Assembly: GCF_024323335.1 (NCBI RefSeq)
Contig: NC_066585.1
Coordinates: forward strand, 80,947,359 to 81,011,358
DNA from: Lathyrus oleraceus
Lineage: Eukaryota; Streptophyta; Magnoliopsida; Fabales; Fabaceae
Direction: 5' to 3'
Length of the DNA stretch: 64,000 nucleotides
Part shown: positions 48,191 to 59,200 of the stretch, one piece after another
Layout: each line of letters opens with the position of its first letter
Position numbering within the stretch: position 1 is the stretch's first letter
Translations under genes and position numbers: made by a program
The notes under the pieces: model-generated
What the model was told of the DNA's origin: nothing
Seen by the model: the letters and a program-made list of their open reading frames with translations, nothing else
The model's database searches: none

Positions 48191-48878
48191 CACCAACTTG
48201 TTCCAAGCCAAGTCAACCATGTTGCATAGCGAAACCACCCCAATGCTCAATCTGCATCAGCAGTAACAACAACATGAAAAATCAGTTAACATTGCCATGA
48301 ATTTCAAACAGACGCATGGCAAGGATGCATTGTATTACCTCATCACCCAAAAGCATGAACTGGTGGCCCTTGATTTTGATCCATCCAGCTGGTGCAAAAA
48401 TTGCATCTGCATTAAACAGGTACTGCATTCACCATGTTGCACCAAGCCAAACGAACAAGCAACTTGAAAGCCCCGCAGTACAGCAGACCAACTCCATTGG
48501 TTATATACCAAAATGCTCATGTTGTCAGCAGCATGATTAAGCCTTAATATTGCAGCAAATAAGCCTAACAGTTAAACTCAGCTAACCAGTGCTAATTGAA
48601 CCAACCATCATTAGCTTAACTCCACATGCCAAACAAATCAACCAACCTAAACCTGCAAATGGCATTGCAAATGATTGTACTAACAAGGCTAAAACAAATC
48701 ACAACCATTCAAGCGTTTCCAAATTACAACCTTTCACCAATTAACCTCCATTTGCTCATGACCAAGCTACCAAGGGGAGTTAACCAATGGACCTGCACTG
48801 AGCTGCAAAAGAAAACTACAAAATAGGTCAGCAACAACATCAAATGGCCTTCAGACTTGTAGTCCCAAATAAGCAAAC
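48191..48878. other. Unassigned stretch between captured fragments
   Basis: Repeated words such as CACCATGTTGCA / CAACCATGTTGCAT and CAAGCCAAACGAACAAGC suggest more captured or repeated DNA, but I recognise no protein. Small open frames here have no family likeness. Confidence 0.4.
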
Positions 48879-49170
48879 ATGAGCCTACCACCAATGCAAC
48901 CATTAAATGCCCAACGATCTCACATTCAACAAGGGATTTCACAAGCTAATGCAGCTGGAGGTGCAGCAAATAGCCAACAAGCAAAGGTTATGGCTTCACC
49001 ACATGTTGCCAGACAAGGAGAGCAAAGAGGACCACCGGTACAGGCAGTTTCTAGGACTGACGAATTATTCAATTCACAACCAGATCAGAATTGGCGTCCT
49101 ACTTCAAGAATGCGTGGAAGTCTTTCAGGTCAGCAGCTTACTGAAGACGTTAGGCAGCGATTAATTATGC
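48879..49170 (+). pseudogene. Captured fragment, probable C-terminal region of a PIAL-type SUMO ligase
   Basis: Open reading MSLPPMQPLNAQRS ... QQAKVMASPHVARQGEQRGP ... [19 protein letters not shown]. The NWRPT.RMRGSLSG word is, from memory, typical of the low-complexity C-terminus of plant PIAL1/PIAL2 proteins. The real match ends near 49170, where the sequence becomes antisense histone H2A; the last ~18 residues of the open frame belong to that. Moderate certainty. Confidence 0.45.
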
Positions 49171-49294
49171 CAACATCACCAAGAAGCTTGCTCAGTTCTT
49201 CATCGTTTCTAACAGCCAATTGAACATGCCTTGGCACAATTCTAGTCTTCTTGTTGTCCCTTGCAGCATTTCCAGCCAATTCAAGAACCTCAGC
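49171..49294 (-). pseudogene. Captured fragment of histone H2A, opposite strand
   Basis: Minus-strand reading from 49294: [20 protein letters not shown] followed by [20 protein letters not shown], an undisturbed stretch of 41 residues of the H2A histone fold (alpha-2/L2 to alpha-C). Flanks are unrelated on both sides, so only about 124 bases were captured. The open frame given by the other minus frame here is a shadow. Confidence 0.92.
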
Positions 49295-49360
49295 AAATCA
49301 GCATTAACTTCAACAATTTCCTTACTTCCTAATTCCAATTTGGATAAGCCTGTTTGTAAC

Positions 49361-49790
49361 AAAAGCAATGCAAAACGTGACACTCAGCAGATTATCCAGC
49401 CTTACCTATCCGATATCTCAGATTACCTTCGCACAATGGAGATGTAGGAAAAACAAAGACCAGCGGGTGATTACATGGATAAAGTTCAGAGATGCATTAC
49501 TACAAATATGAGGAGAACATTGGTGGATTGGTTAGTTGAGGTTGCGGATGAATACAAACTTCTCCCAGAAACTCTTCATCTAGCTGTTTCCTACATTGAC
49601 AGATTCCTATCTATCCATTCTCTCAATAGATCCAAGCTTCAGCTGCTCGGTGTTTCCGCTATGCTCATTGCATCGAAGTATGAAGAAATCACTCCACCAA
49701 AAGCAGTGGATTTCTGCCAAATTACTGATAACACATATGAACTGCATGAGGTTTTAGAGATGGAAGCTCACCAATTTCACTGCAGTAAAA
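49361..49790 (+). pseudogene. Captured fragment of an A3-type cyclin (cyclin box N-terminal half)
   Basis: Reading IIQPYLSDISDYLRTMEM, stop (TAG 49446-49448), EKQRPAGDYMDKVQ, then TLVDWLVEVADEYKLLPETL, YIDRFLS, LQLLGVSAMLIASKYEEITP and FCQITDNTY. This is the cyclin_N domain of plant CYCA3 proteins, including the (L)VDWLVEV and SKYEE landmarks. Coding likeness ends after EVLEMEA near 49770. One nonsense; the cyclin_C domain is absent. Confidence 0.88.
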
Positions 49791-50130
49791 AAGTAGAGTA
49801 ATTAGCAAAGGCAGTAATTCCAGAAAACATCCCAATTTCGAATAGAGACAAAAGTGAAGAAGAAAGAGTGGGTTCAGAATACCGTTTCCGGTTTTAGCAT
49901 TAAACGAGCCCATCCAAATTCTGAGCATCAAAAAAGTGTTTTGCAGAGATACGCTTTTGGACACAAGGGGACCGATTCAAAACCCTAAGCTGGGAGATAA
50001 ATAGAGAGAGCAAATCAGTAAGGAAGAGATCAGAGAAAAAATCGGAGGCGGAAAAGAGACTATAAACCCTAATCCCAAAAAAATCAAAGAAAACCACAAG
50101 AGAGACGAAATCAGGAGCTTGCAAACTCAC

Positions 50131-50184
50131 CGCCACCGCAGGAATCCTCGCGAAAGCAACATCAACAACATCATCGACTTTCAT
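50131..50184 (-). pseudogene. Possible captured first exon of an unidentified gene
   Basis: On the minus strand, ATG at 50184 opens MKVDDVVDVAFARIPAVA and then meets GTGAGT at 50130, a good intron donor. The following ~250 bases (toward 49900) are TTT/CTC-rich like an intron or 5' region. I cannot name the family. If correct, genomic (unspliced) DNA was captured. Confidence 0.4.
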
Positions 50185-51300
50185 CCTACATACCGGAGAT
50201 CAAGAAGAAGGAGAATAAGGAATTTGTGAAAGAAAAGTGCAGGCTCAAGAGATTATCTGAATATCCTTTGGGGCCAATCTCTGCACTGTAGGTAAGCTCC
50301 TTCTCCATTCCTCTTTAATTCACATCGACGGCAAACTAAACCCCTAAGGTTTGAGTTCGATTTGAGATTTCAGTGCTATTTGATTTCATTTTTCTTTGAC
50401 TCATGGTTCTTGGTTTATGTTTGGCATTTGGAGAAATCCAGTAAATGTTTGATGAAACACATACGCGATTGAGAGAGAAGGGTGAGAGGTGATGGGCGGT
50501 TTTTGAGAGCAGAGGGAGATTTCGTCTGAGCGAGTTTGAGAGATGCTGAGGTAGAAGGCGTTTGTCTGAGAGAGTGAGTTTGTGAGATTGGGGAGAGAGT
50601 GAGGGAGAGAACGAGTCTGCTACTGTTCCAATTTTTCTTTTTTTATTTCATTTTAAACAGAATAGATTTTTTAAAAAAACATTAAAGGTTTTGCTTAGAA
50701 TTCCTAGGATATTAGGTAATAATTGTTTTTTCTATTTCCAACTTATTCCCCATTGATAACCCAACAGCCAGGCGGCTGGGTTTGATTTTTCATTTCTTTT
50801 TTGGTAGTCCAACAGACTTTTATTTTTATCTTAGTTTTTATTCTAATATCTAATATATCTTGGTTTACATATCTAAAATAGCATTAAGATAATAACTAAT
50901 GATAAATGGCCTAGTGGAGAGAAGGTATTTTCATAATCTTAAGTGGAGAGGGTTCAATACTCATGTGTAGCATTTCTTTTAGCTATTTTATTTTCTTTTA
51001 GATATTTTATTTTCTTTTAGATATTTTATTTTCTTTTAGCTATTTTATTTTCTTTTAGCTATTTTTATTTTAGCATTTTCATTTCTTTTTATGTTTATGC
51101 CTTTATTATACTCATAGTTTCATTTGTTAATAATGTAAATTTGTTTTCTCTTAATTTCACCATCCATTCAAAACCATTTTTAAACTTATAAAAATCATAT
51201 TTTTCTCGATTTAATATCGAGCCCATTTTCACACCCTTGTAAGTCGATTGCTTTTTAAGCATCGCCATCAACCTCACATAGCTTACTCTTGGGCTTTCTT
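50185..51300. other. Unassigned GA-rich and AT-rich part of the Ogre-like unit, with a 19-bp tandem repeat
   Basis: 50460-50620 is GAGAGA-rich like a plant 5' leader; no protein recognised. At about 50980-51066 the word TTTTAG(C/A)TATTTTATTTTC is repeated about five times in tandem. Confidence 0.6.
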
Positions 51301-51579
51301 ACAATGAGCCGGTTCCTTTGCACTTACACTCATACATTGCATTATTTATTGTTTGGACCCGATTTAATTATTCCAATACTTTGAGTCCCCATTCATAACA
51401 AATGTATCCCTCTCCCATGAAAATGTATAATATTTATTCTTTCATTCTTTATTCATCTGCTAATACAAGAATTAAAATGAACATTCGATAACCATTTCAA
51501 AACAAGATCAAAACCTCGATCCAACGTCGAGTAATCATTTTTCAAAACCTAACAGAACCAACACGTATTCATCCACCCT

Positions 51580-52560
51580 TTTGTAAGTCGATTGCTTTAT
51601 GCATCGCCATCAACCTTGTAAGCCGATTGCTTTGTGCGTCGCCATCAACCTTGTAAGTCGATTGCTTTATGCGTCGCCATCTACCCTTATCCCTAGCACC
51701 TCTCCTTGCTCCACTCGTCAATTCTTGTTCCGATTAGGTAGCACCCATTAGATAGAACCCTTTGCATGATAATATAGGTAGGATTCCCATATCCTTTTGC
51801 ATGATAACATAGGTAGGATTCCCATATCCTTTTGTATGATAACATAGGTAGGATTCCCTTATTCTTTTGTATGATAACATAGGTAGAATTCCCATATTCT
51901 TTGCATGCTAACATTAGGTAGATATTCCCATTTGTAAATCCTAAACACTTAAGTACATATTGCATGATAACTCTAGGGCAGAGCTTCCCCACTTCTAGAC
52001 CTTTCCGAGCGTCTCCGATCTTGTGGCATGTAGTCCGTTCTATTGCAAAGAGGTAACTGCCTAAGACACGATTCAGCGAGCTGCGACACCTACTGCTAGG
52101 ACGTGAACACATCGCCCACTCTCCTTTGACACAACTGGTGTCCTCCTTTGTCAGTCCATGTTCAGATGGCAATCCCTAGGTAGCCGAACTACGGCAACTC
52201 TGATTCTCATGTTCAGATGAGATACGTAGGCACAAGATGCGATGTCTTGCCGAGTTTGACTAACGACTAACAACTAATCCTTGTTTTCTTTCGCCCTTGT
52301 TGCGATCCTTTCTCTCTCCCTCGTTGTGATCGATACCTTTCCCTTTCTCTTGCCCTAGTTGCAATCGAGACCTTTGTTCCTGTAGTTAGCTGAACTACGT
52401 TTTGCTCTGATTCTCATTCCCGATGAGATACGTAGGCATAAGACGCGACGTCTTAGCGAGCACACTCCTCTTTAACCCATAGGTAACCGAGCTACGAAGA
52501 CTCTGATTCTCATTCCAAATGAGATACGTATGCAATGGATGCGATATCCGTGCGAGTCAT
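51580..52560 (+). repeat. Internal repeats of Ogre-type LTR
   Basis: Three kinds of short repeats typical of legume Ogre LTRs: GTAAG(T/C)CGATTGCTTT.TGC.TCGCC (about 51583-51690, three copies, with a further one at 51240); ATAGGTAGGATTCCCATATCC (about 51770-51930, four to five copies); and GATTCTCAT..C..ATGAGATACGTAGGCA (52200, 52405 and 52505). Confidence 0.75.
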
Positions 52561-52874
52561 TTTCTTTGACCCTTTTCTTTTAGTAAATAATACATTAGAT
52601 ATAACACATACCCTTTAGACAAGAAACAACAAGAGTGGATCCCGTAGAGTACTACGGATGCGTAGGGGTGCTAATACCTTCCCTTCGCATAATCGACTCC
52701 CGAACCCAAGATTTGGTTGCGAGACCTTGTCTTTTCCTTTCCTTCTCTTCAGGTTTACTTCGAGCGTTTCCTTTCCCTCCTTTGGGATAAATAACGCACG
52801 GTGGCGACTCTTCTGTCATTTTCCTTCGCCGGTTGTTTTTTCGCACACTGTATTTTTCAGGCTGCGACAGTAGG

Positions 52875-54150
52875 TACTCTGCATATTTTCACATATCCTC
52901 TATCTATTATCTCTAAAATGAGGTGATAACGCCTAAGTATGTGTTTGGATCGTTGGTGAGATCTATTCTCCTTAGCTTGTGCGATAGCATCATTGTTATC
53001 ACAATAGAGATCAATAGGATCCACAATGCTAGGAACTATGCCAAGTTCACTAATGAACTTTTTGATCCAAGCAACTTCCTTTGTTGCACCTGAGGCAACA
53101 GTATACTCGACATCGATTGTAGAATCAATAACTATATCTTGCTTTAAACTTTTCCAACTCACACCGCCACCATTTAAACATAACACATAACCAGATTGTA
53201 ATCTAAATTCATCCTTATCTGTCTGGAAGCTAGCATTGGTGTATCTAATTACAACAAGCTCTTCCTGAACTCCATATATCAAGAATGAGTCCTTAGTCTT
53301 TCTCAAATACTTAAGGATATTCTTGACATCTACCTAATGAGCATCATCGGGATCAGATTGGTACCTACTAGTTGCACTTAAAGCATATGAGACATCTGAT
53401 CGAGTGCATAACATGACATACATGATAGATCCTATTGCAGATGCATATGGAATCTTATTCATGAGATCCCTTTCTTCCTTAGTTGAAGGGAATTTTGTTT
53501 TTGATAGACACCGACCATGTTGCATAGGTATGAATCCTTTCTTGGAATCATGCATATTAAAGTGTCTTAACACTTTGTCTATGTATGTACTCTGACTTAG
53601 GCCAAGCAGTTTTTGTGATCTATCTCTATAGATCCTAATTCTTAATATATAGGATGCTTCACCTAAGTCCTTCATAGAAAATTATTTCCCTTACCAAGTC
53701 TTTACTTGTTGCAGGGTAGGGACATTGTTTCCAATGAGTATTATGTCATCTACATATAATACCAGGAAGAGGATCATGCTCCTACAAACCTTCTTGTAGA
53801 CACAAGGCTCATCTTCATTCTTGATGAATCCATATTGTTTTACTATTTCATCAAAACGAAGATTCCAACTTTTGGAAGCTTGCTTCAATCCATAGATTGA
53901 TCTTTGTAACTTGCATATCTTTTGGGCTTCTTCTGGTATGTCGGATCCTTCAGGTTGTGTCATGTACACATCCTCAAGAAGATTCCCGTTAAGGAAAGCA
54001 ATTTTGACATCTATCTGCCATATTTCATAATCATGATATGCAGCGATAGCAAGTAAAATCCGAACAAATTTAAGAATTACACATGGTGAAAAGGTTTCAT
54101 CATAGTCAAACCCATGAATTTGTTTATATTCTTTTGCAACTAGTCTTGCG
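52875..54150 (-). pseudogene. C3 RT and RNase H, middle part
   Basis: Minus strand from 54150: a frameshifted RT start, then VYMTQPEGSDIPEEAQKICK, IYGLKQASKSWNLRF and the intact catalytic LYVDD (53745-53756). RNase H follows: MKDLGEASYI, the QHGRCLS block, ASAIGSIMYVMLCTRSD, DEFRLQSGYV, ATKEVAWIKKF and CDNNDAIAQAKENRSHQRSK, ending ICRVPT at the GTAGG insertion. Several stops (for example 53691, 53334-53336) and Met/Ile changes mark it as dead. Confidence 0.85.
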
Positions 54151-54155
54151 TTATA

Positions 54156-56230
54156 TGTAACACCCTTCTAAAATACCCCAAATATTTAATTAAATATCAA
54201 AATACAACATCAGAGTAATTATGCCATTTAAGGGTGTCACACAACATTCCACACCATTCAACAATATAACGGTCATGCTCTTTTATTAATTCAAAACATA
54301 AACATTTGCATAAAACACAGCGGATATAAATCAAATCAATCAAAACATGTAACATACTACATGTAAACTGGTTCCACAATCAATAACAACATAATTCAAA
54401 GGTTCCCTCCCGATGTTACATCTATCAGAGCACGACCCACTAAAGGAGACTACACTAGACTCCAAGCAGTAACTTCTACTCAACTCATTGCTCGTTACCT
54501 GAAAAATAGTTGTAAGGGTGAGTTCCTCAATCAATATAATAAGCATTATAAAACATTATGTAATGCTAAGTAATTTTAACACACTTCATCACCCTAATCC
54601 AAACATACATTCAGTAACAGCACATCAACTCAACATAATACTCAACATCAACACAAACACACGTATAATATTGGAATACATCCATTCATATTATACGCCA
54701 TACATATATTATGCAATGAGACTCCATGCATGCGGTACCGACTATTTGTGAACATATAGTTCAACCTCACCGTCCAAATCCAGGCACGGCTACCAAGCTC
54801 ACTAGTCCCACTCATTTGAGACATAGTGACTCACTCACTAATTCCTCACCATGGGAATTAGCTACCACCCCAAATGGGCCATGCTATGCACGCTAATCAC
54901 CTAGCATGCAAACATCAACAACAATCAAAATGATTTACTCACTAATTCCTCACCATGGGAATTAGCTACCACCCCAAATGGGCCACAATATGCATGCTAA
55001 TCACCTAGCAATGCAACAACAACAACAACTCAAGAATAGACATATGCTCACACTCTAAGCCATAAAACAGTCTATTTACAAATGCATACATAACTGATAC
55101 ATTTACAGCATCATGCATACCATCACACATCATCAACACATTTTATCACCAAAAGCATATCATATCATGCCGCATAATCAAAACACAGTATTAGCACACT
55201 CTACTAATACCTATACTACTCAAAACAACGGGAAATAATCCCCACTACGTCATACATCAGCTAAGTTACAGCACTCAGCCTAAACAACCAAAAACTGCAC
55301 AACAACAGTTCAGAGAAACCACAAGTCTGCCTATACGCGTATCGCCTATGTCCATACGCGTATTGCCCATTCCTGACCAAATCCATACGCGTACTACCTA
55401 TGCCCATACGCGTATGGCGCGTTTCCTCGCCCAACCCATACGCGTATCATCTGCCTCATACGCATATGCTACGCGTACCACTCTCCCATACGCGTACCAA
55501 CAGAGACAAATCTACGTTCAAAATATCATCTTTTTCACTCATACGCGTAAGGCCTGATCCATACGCGTACCAGCCATCTCATACGCGTATTGCCTAGTGC
55601 CATACGCGTATGACCAGAACCCAGAATTCCCAGATCTGCTATGGCTTTCTCTGCTACGAGATCTATCCAATTCCAACCTTCTACAGTCCAATTTTTCATA
55701 CATGTTCGTTCGTTTTATCAATTACAGATCATACACATTCGGCTTCCCAAATCGCTAACCTTACTACCTCTAATTCCTACGAATTTTCGTCCATTATCAT
55801 CCAAATTCGTTCATCAAATATTTCACAATTTCAGCATGCATCATTCAAATCAGAGTCAAAATCCATGGTTTCTTACTACCCATCACATATTATCCCATAA
55901 TACCCATTAATCGATGATAAACCCCCCTTACCTGAGTTAATCCGGCAGTCTCTGAGCTCCAAGCTTTCCCTTCGTTCTTTGGCTTTTTGCCCTTTTCCCT
56001 TTTCTGCCTCTTTTTTCCCTTTTCACGTGAAATTAACCTTTTTACCAAAAAATGGAATTTTTTCTAAATTCCAACTTATATATTTTTCCAATAATTATTA
56101 TTCCAATAATAATAATAATTCAAAAATTCCAAAATAATAATAATAATAATAATCCAATTATCTAATTAAATTAATAAATATATTATTAACTTAATTTAAA
56201 TAATTATCATATTATTATCGGGGTGGTACA
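54156..56230 (-). repeat. 3' LTR of G2 (2075 bp)
   Basis: Plus-strand ends TGTAACACCC (54156) and GGGTGGTACA (56230). Contains a 104-bp duplicated block (54834-54937, and from 54938), 11 copies of TACGCGTA (55334-55608) and AAT-rich microsatellite runs (about 56095-56150). Small open frames in it are repeated exactly in the other LTR and are not genes. Confidence 0.95.
55330..55612. repeat. Array of palindromic TACGCGTA words, G2 3' LTR
   Basis: Eleven exact TACGCGTA sites plus one TACGCATA in about 280 bases, mostly as CATACGCGTA(T/C), with uneven spacing of 12-55 bases. The core ACGCGT fits the CGCG-box bound by plant CAMTA factors; that link is inference. Confidence 0.9.
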
Positions 56231-56250
56231 ACTCTCCCCCACTAAAGAAG
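56231..56250 (-). promoter_or_regulatory. Polypurine tract of G2
   Basis: Minus strand CTTCTTTAGTGGGGGAGAGT abuts the 3' LTR start and is the expected plus-strand primer for reverse transcription. Confidence 0.85.
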
Positions 56251-56272
56251 TTTTCGTCCTCGAAAACATACC

Positions 56273-59200
56273 TCAATCGAATAACTCCGGATAAGACTCC
56301 TTCATCTGACTCTCAAGTTCCCAAGTCACATTGCCACCTGCTGGTCCTCCCCAAGCTACCTTCACCAAGGCAATCTCTTTACCCCGCAACTGCTTCAACT
56401 CTCGATCCTCGATCCTCATAGGTGATGTTTCAACAGTCAGGTTATCTCTCACCTGTACATCATCTACTTGGACTACATGCGACGGATCATGAATGTACCT
56501 CCTCAACTGAGACACATGAAAAACTTCATGCAAATTCGCAAGCGACGGCGGTAAAGCGATACGATAGGCTACCTCCCCTATCCTCTCCAAAATCTGATAA
56601 GGACAAATAAAACGAGGCGTCAACTTCTTCGACTTCAAAGCTCGACCAACACCAGTTATCGGAGTAACACGAAGAAACACATGATCTCCCTCTTGGAACT
56701 CAAGTGACTTCCTCCTCTTATCATGATAACTCTTCTGACGACTCTGAGCAATTCTCATCTTCTCCTGAATCATCTTAATCTTTTCTGTAGTCTGTTGAAC
56801 AATCTCCGGTCCAACCACAGCACTCTCACCGGACTCATACCAACATAACGGTGTCCGACATCTCCTACCATACAAAGCTTCAAACGGTGCCATACCAATG
56901 CTCGAATGAAAACTATTGTTGTAGGTAAACTCAATCAAAGGCAAATAACAATCCCAAGCACCTCCCTTTTCCAAAACACAAGCCCTCAAAAGATCCTCTA
57001 GTGACTGAATCGTCCTCTCAGTCTGACCATCAGTCTGCGGATGATATGCAGAACTCAATCTCAGCTTAGTTCCCAAAGCCTTCTGCAAACCTTCCCAAAA
57101 CTTCGATGTAAATCTAGGATCTCTGTCCGAAACGATACTCGACGGAATACCATGCAAACTTACAATCTTCTCAATATACAACTCGGCTAATCTTTCTAAC
57201 GGATAATCCATTCTGATCGGAATGAAATGAGCCGATTTCGTCAATCTGTCAACAATCACCCAAATAGCTTCAAAATTCTTACTTGTCCTCGGCAACCCAG
57301 AAACAAAATCCATACTGATACTATCCCACTTCCACTCTAGAATAGCCAACGGTTGCATTAGCCCAGATGGCTTCTGATGCTCAATCTTCGACTTCTGACA
57401 AGTCAAACAGGAATAAACAAAACTCGCAATTTCTCTTTTCATTCCCGGCCACCAAAATAACTTTTTCAAATCATGATACATCTTCGTAGCTCCAGGATGA
57501 ATACTCAGGCCACTACGATGTCCTTCCTCAAGAATACTCTTCTTAAGTTCGGTAACATCCGGAATACACACCCGATTACCAAATCTCAAAACACCATTCT
57601 CATCAACTCTGAATTCACCACCTTGACCTTGATTCACTAAAGTCAACTTATCAACCAAAAGCATATCGGATTTCTGACCCTCTCTGATCTCATCCAAAAT
57701 ATTACTCGTTAACTTCAACATTCCCAGTTTAACACTATTGTGAGTACTCTCACACACCAAACTCAAATCTCTAAACTGCTCAATTAAATCCAATTCTTTA
57801 ACCATTAACATAGACATATGCAATGATTTTCGACTCAATGCATCAGCTACTACGTTTGCTTTACCCGGATGGTAATTCAAACCAAAGTCATAATCCTTCA
57901 GAAATTCTAACCATCTCCTCTGTCTCATATTCAGCTCTTTCTGATCAAACAAATACTTTAAACTTTTATGGTCACTGAAAACCTCAAATCTCGACCCATA
58001 CAAGTAATGCCTCCATAATTTCAGAACAAATACCACAGCTGCCAACTCTAAATCGTGTGTCGGATAGTTCCTCTCATGAACCCTCAGTTGTCTCGAAGCA
58101 TAAGCTATAACCTGCTTATTCTGCATCAACACGCCACCCAAACCCAACAATGAAGCATCACAGTAAACCTCAAATGATTCCGACGAGCTCGGTAATATCA
58201 GAATAGGAGCAGTAGTCAACCTTCTCTTTAACTCTTGGAAACCTTCTTCACATTTCGAATCCCAAACAAACGCTTGCCCCTTTCTAGTCAACATCGTCAA
58301 CGGTAACGCCAACTTAGAAAATCCCTCAATGAACTTCCTATAATAACCAGCCAAACCAAGAAAACTTCGAATCTCAGCAACAAACTTAGGAGCTTCCCAC
58401 TTAGACACCGCTTATATCTTAGAAGGATCAACAGCAACACCACCTCTTGAAATCACATGACCAAGAAAACTCACCTCTTCTAACCAAAATTCACATTTGG
58501 ACAGTTTAGCAAATAACCTCTTTTCTCTTAGAACTTCTAAAACCACTCTCAAATGCTCAGCATGCTCTTCTTCAGATTTCGAATACACCAAAATGTCATC
58601 AATAAACACCACAACAAACTGATCTAGATACGGATGGAAAATCCTATTCATATACTCCATAAATACTCCAGGCGCATTAGTCACACCAAAAGGCATCACA
58701 GAATACTCATAATGTCCATACCTTGTTCTGAAAGCAGTCTTCTGAATATCCTCAGTTTTCACACGTATCTGATGATACCCAGATCTCAAATCTATCTTGC
58801 TGAACACACTCGCACCAACCAATTGATCCATCAAATCATCAATCCTCGGCAAAGGATACCGATTCTTGATCGTCACTTTATTCAGTTGCCTGTAGTCCAC
58901 ACACAACCTCATAGTACCTTCTTTCTTCTTAACCAATAACACTGGTGCACCCCACGGTGACACACTCGGACGAATAAATTTCTTATCCAACAGATCTTCC
59001 AACTGACTCTTCAACTCAGTTAAGTCAACAGCAGACATACGATACGGAGCCATCGATATCGGTCTAGTACCAGGTACCAAATCGATCGAGAACTCAACTT
59101 CACGCTCTGGCGGCAATTCATTCACTTCTTCAGGAAACACATCAGGAAAATCACACACCACTGCTAGATCGCCAATCACCAGTTTATCTTTAGCCTCCAG

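Larger units (their letters stand above)
46232..52869 (+). mobile_element. Ogre/Tat-like LTR unit loaded with host-gene fragments, inserted in C3
   Basis: Starts TGTCATACCCCGATTTTGAT and ends TTTTTCAGGCTGCGACA, the typical two ends of an Ogre-type legume LTR, flanked by a perfect 5-bp duplication GTAGG (46227-46231 and 52870-52874). I find no second copy of either end and no gag-pol, so it behaves as a 6.6-kb solo LTR. From about 46334 to at least 49790 it carries fragments of several unrelated host genes on both strands. From about 51300 to the end it is ordinary Ogre LTR: CGATTGCTTT..GCATCGCCATC repeats, GAGATACGTAGGCA.AAGA.GCGA repeats and the conserved AACCCAAGATTTGGTTG box. Confidence 0.8.

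Noticed and set aside
49192..49383. Minus-strand open frame over the H2A fragment.
   Set aside because: It is a different frame from the H2A reading and shows no family likeness.
46334..50184. Interpretation as a cluster of real small genes (receptor kinase, Pumilio, cyclin).
   Set aside because: Each piece is a partial domain with stops or missing parts, on mixed strands, and all sit inside one TSD-flanked unit.
46232..52869. Interpretation of the gene-fragment block as a Helitron.
   Set aside because: I could not find a convincing TC start or CTRR end with hairpin at the block edges; left open but not called.
55330..55612. Regular short repeats suggested a CRISPR array or an origin-like iteron block.
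   Set aside because: The repeats are 8-10 bp, spacers are uneven, the block is inside a plant LTR and is duplicated exactly in the other LTR. It is a motif array, not CRISPR.
55348..55910. Several small open frames repeated at 61961-62523.
   Set aside because: They are inside the two LTRs of G2 and owe their open reading to the TACGCGTA repeats; no protein family.
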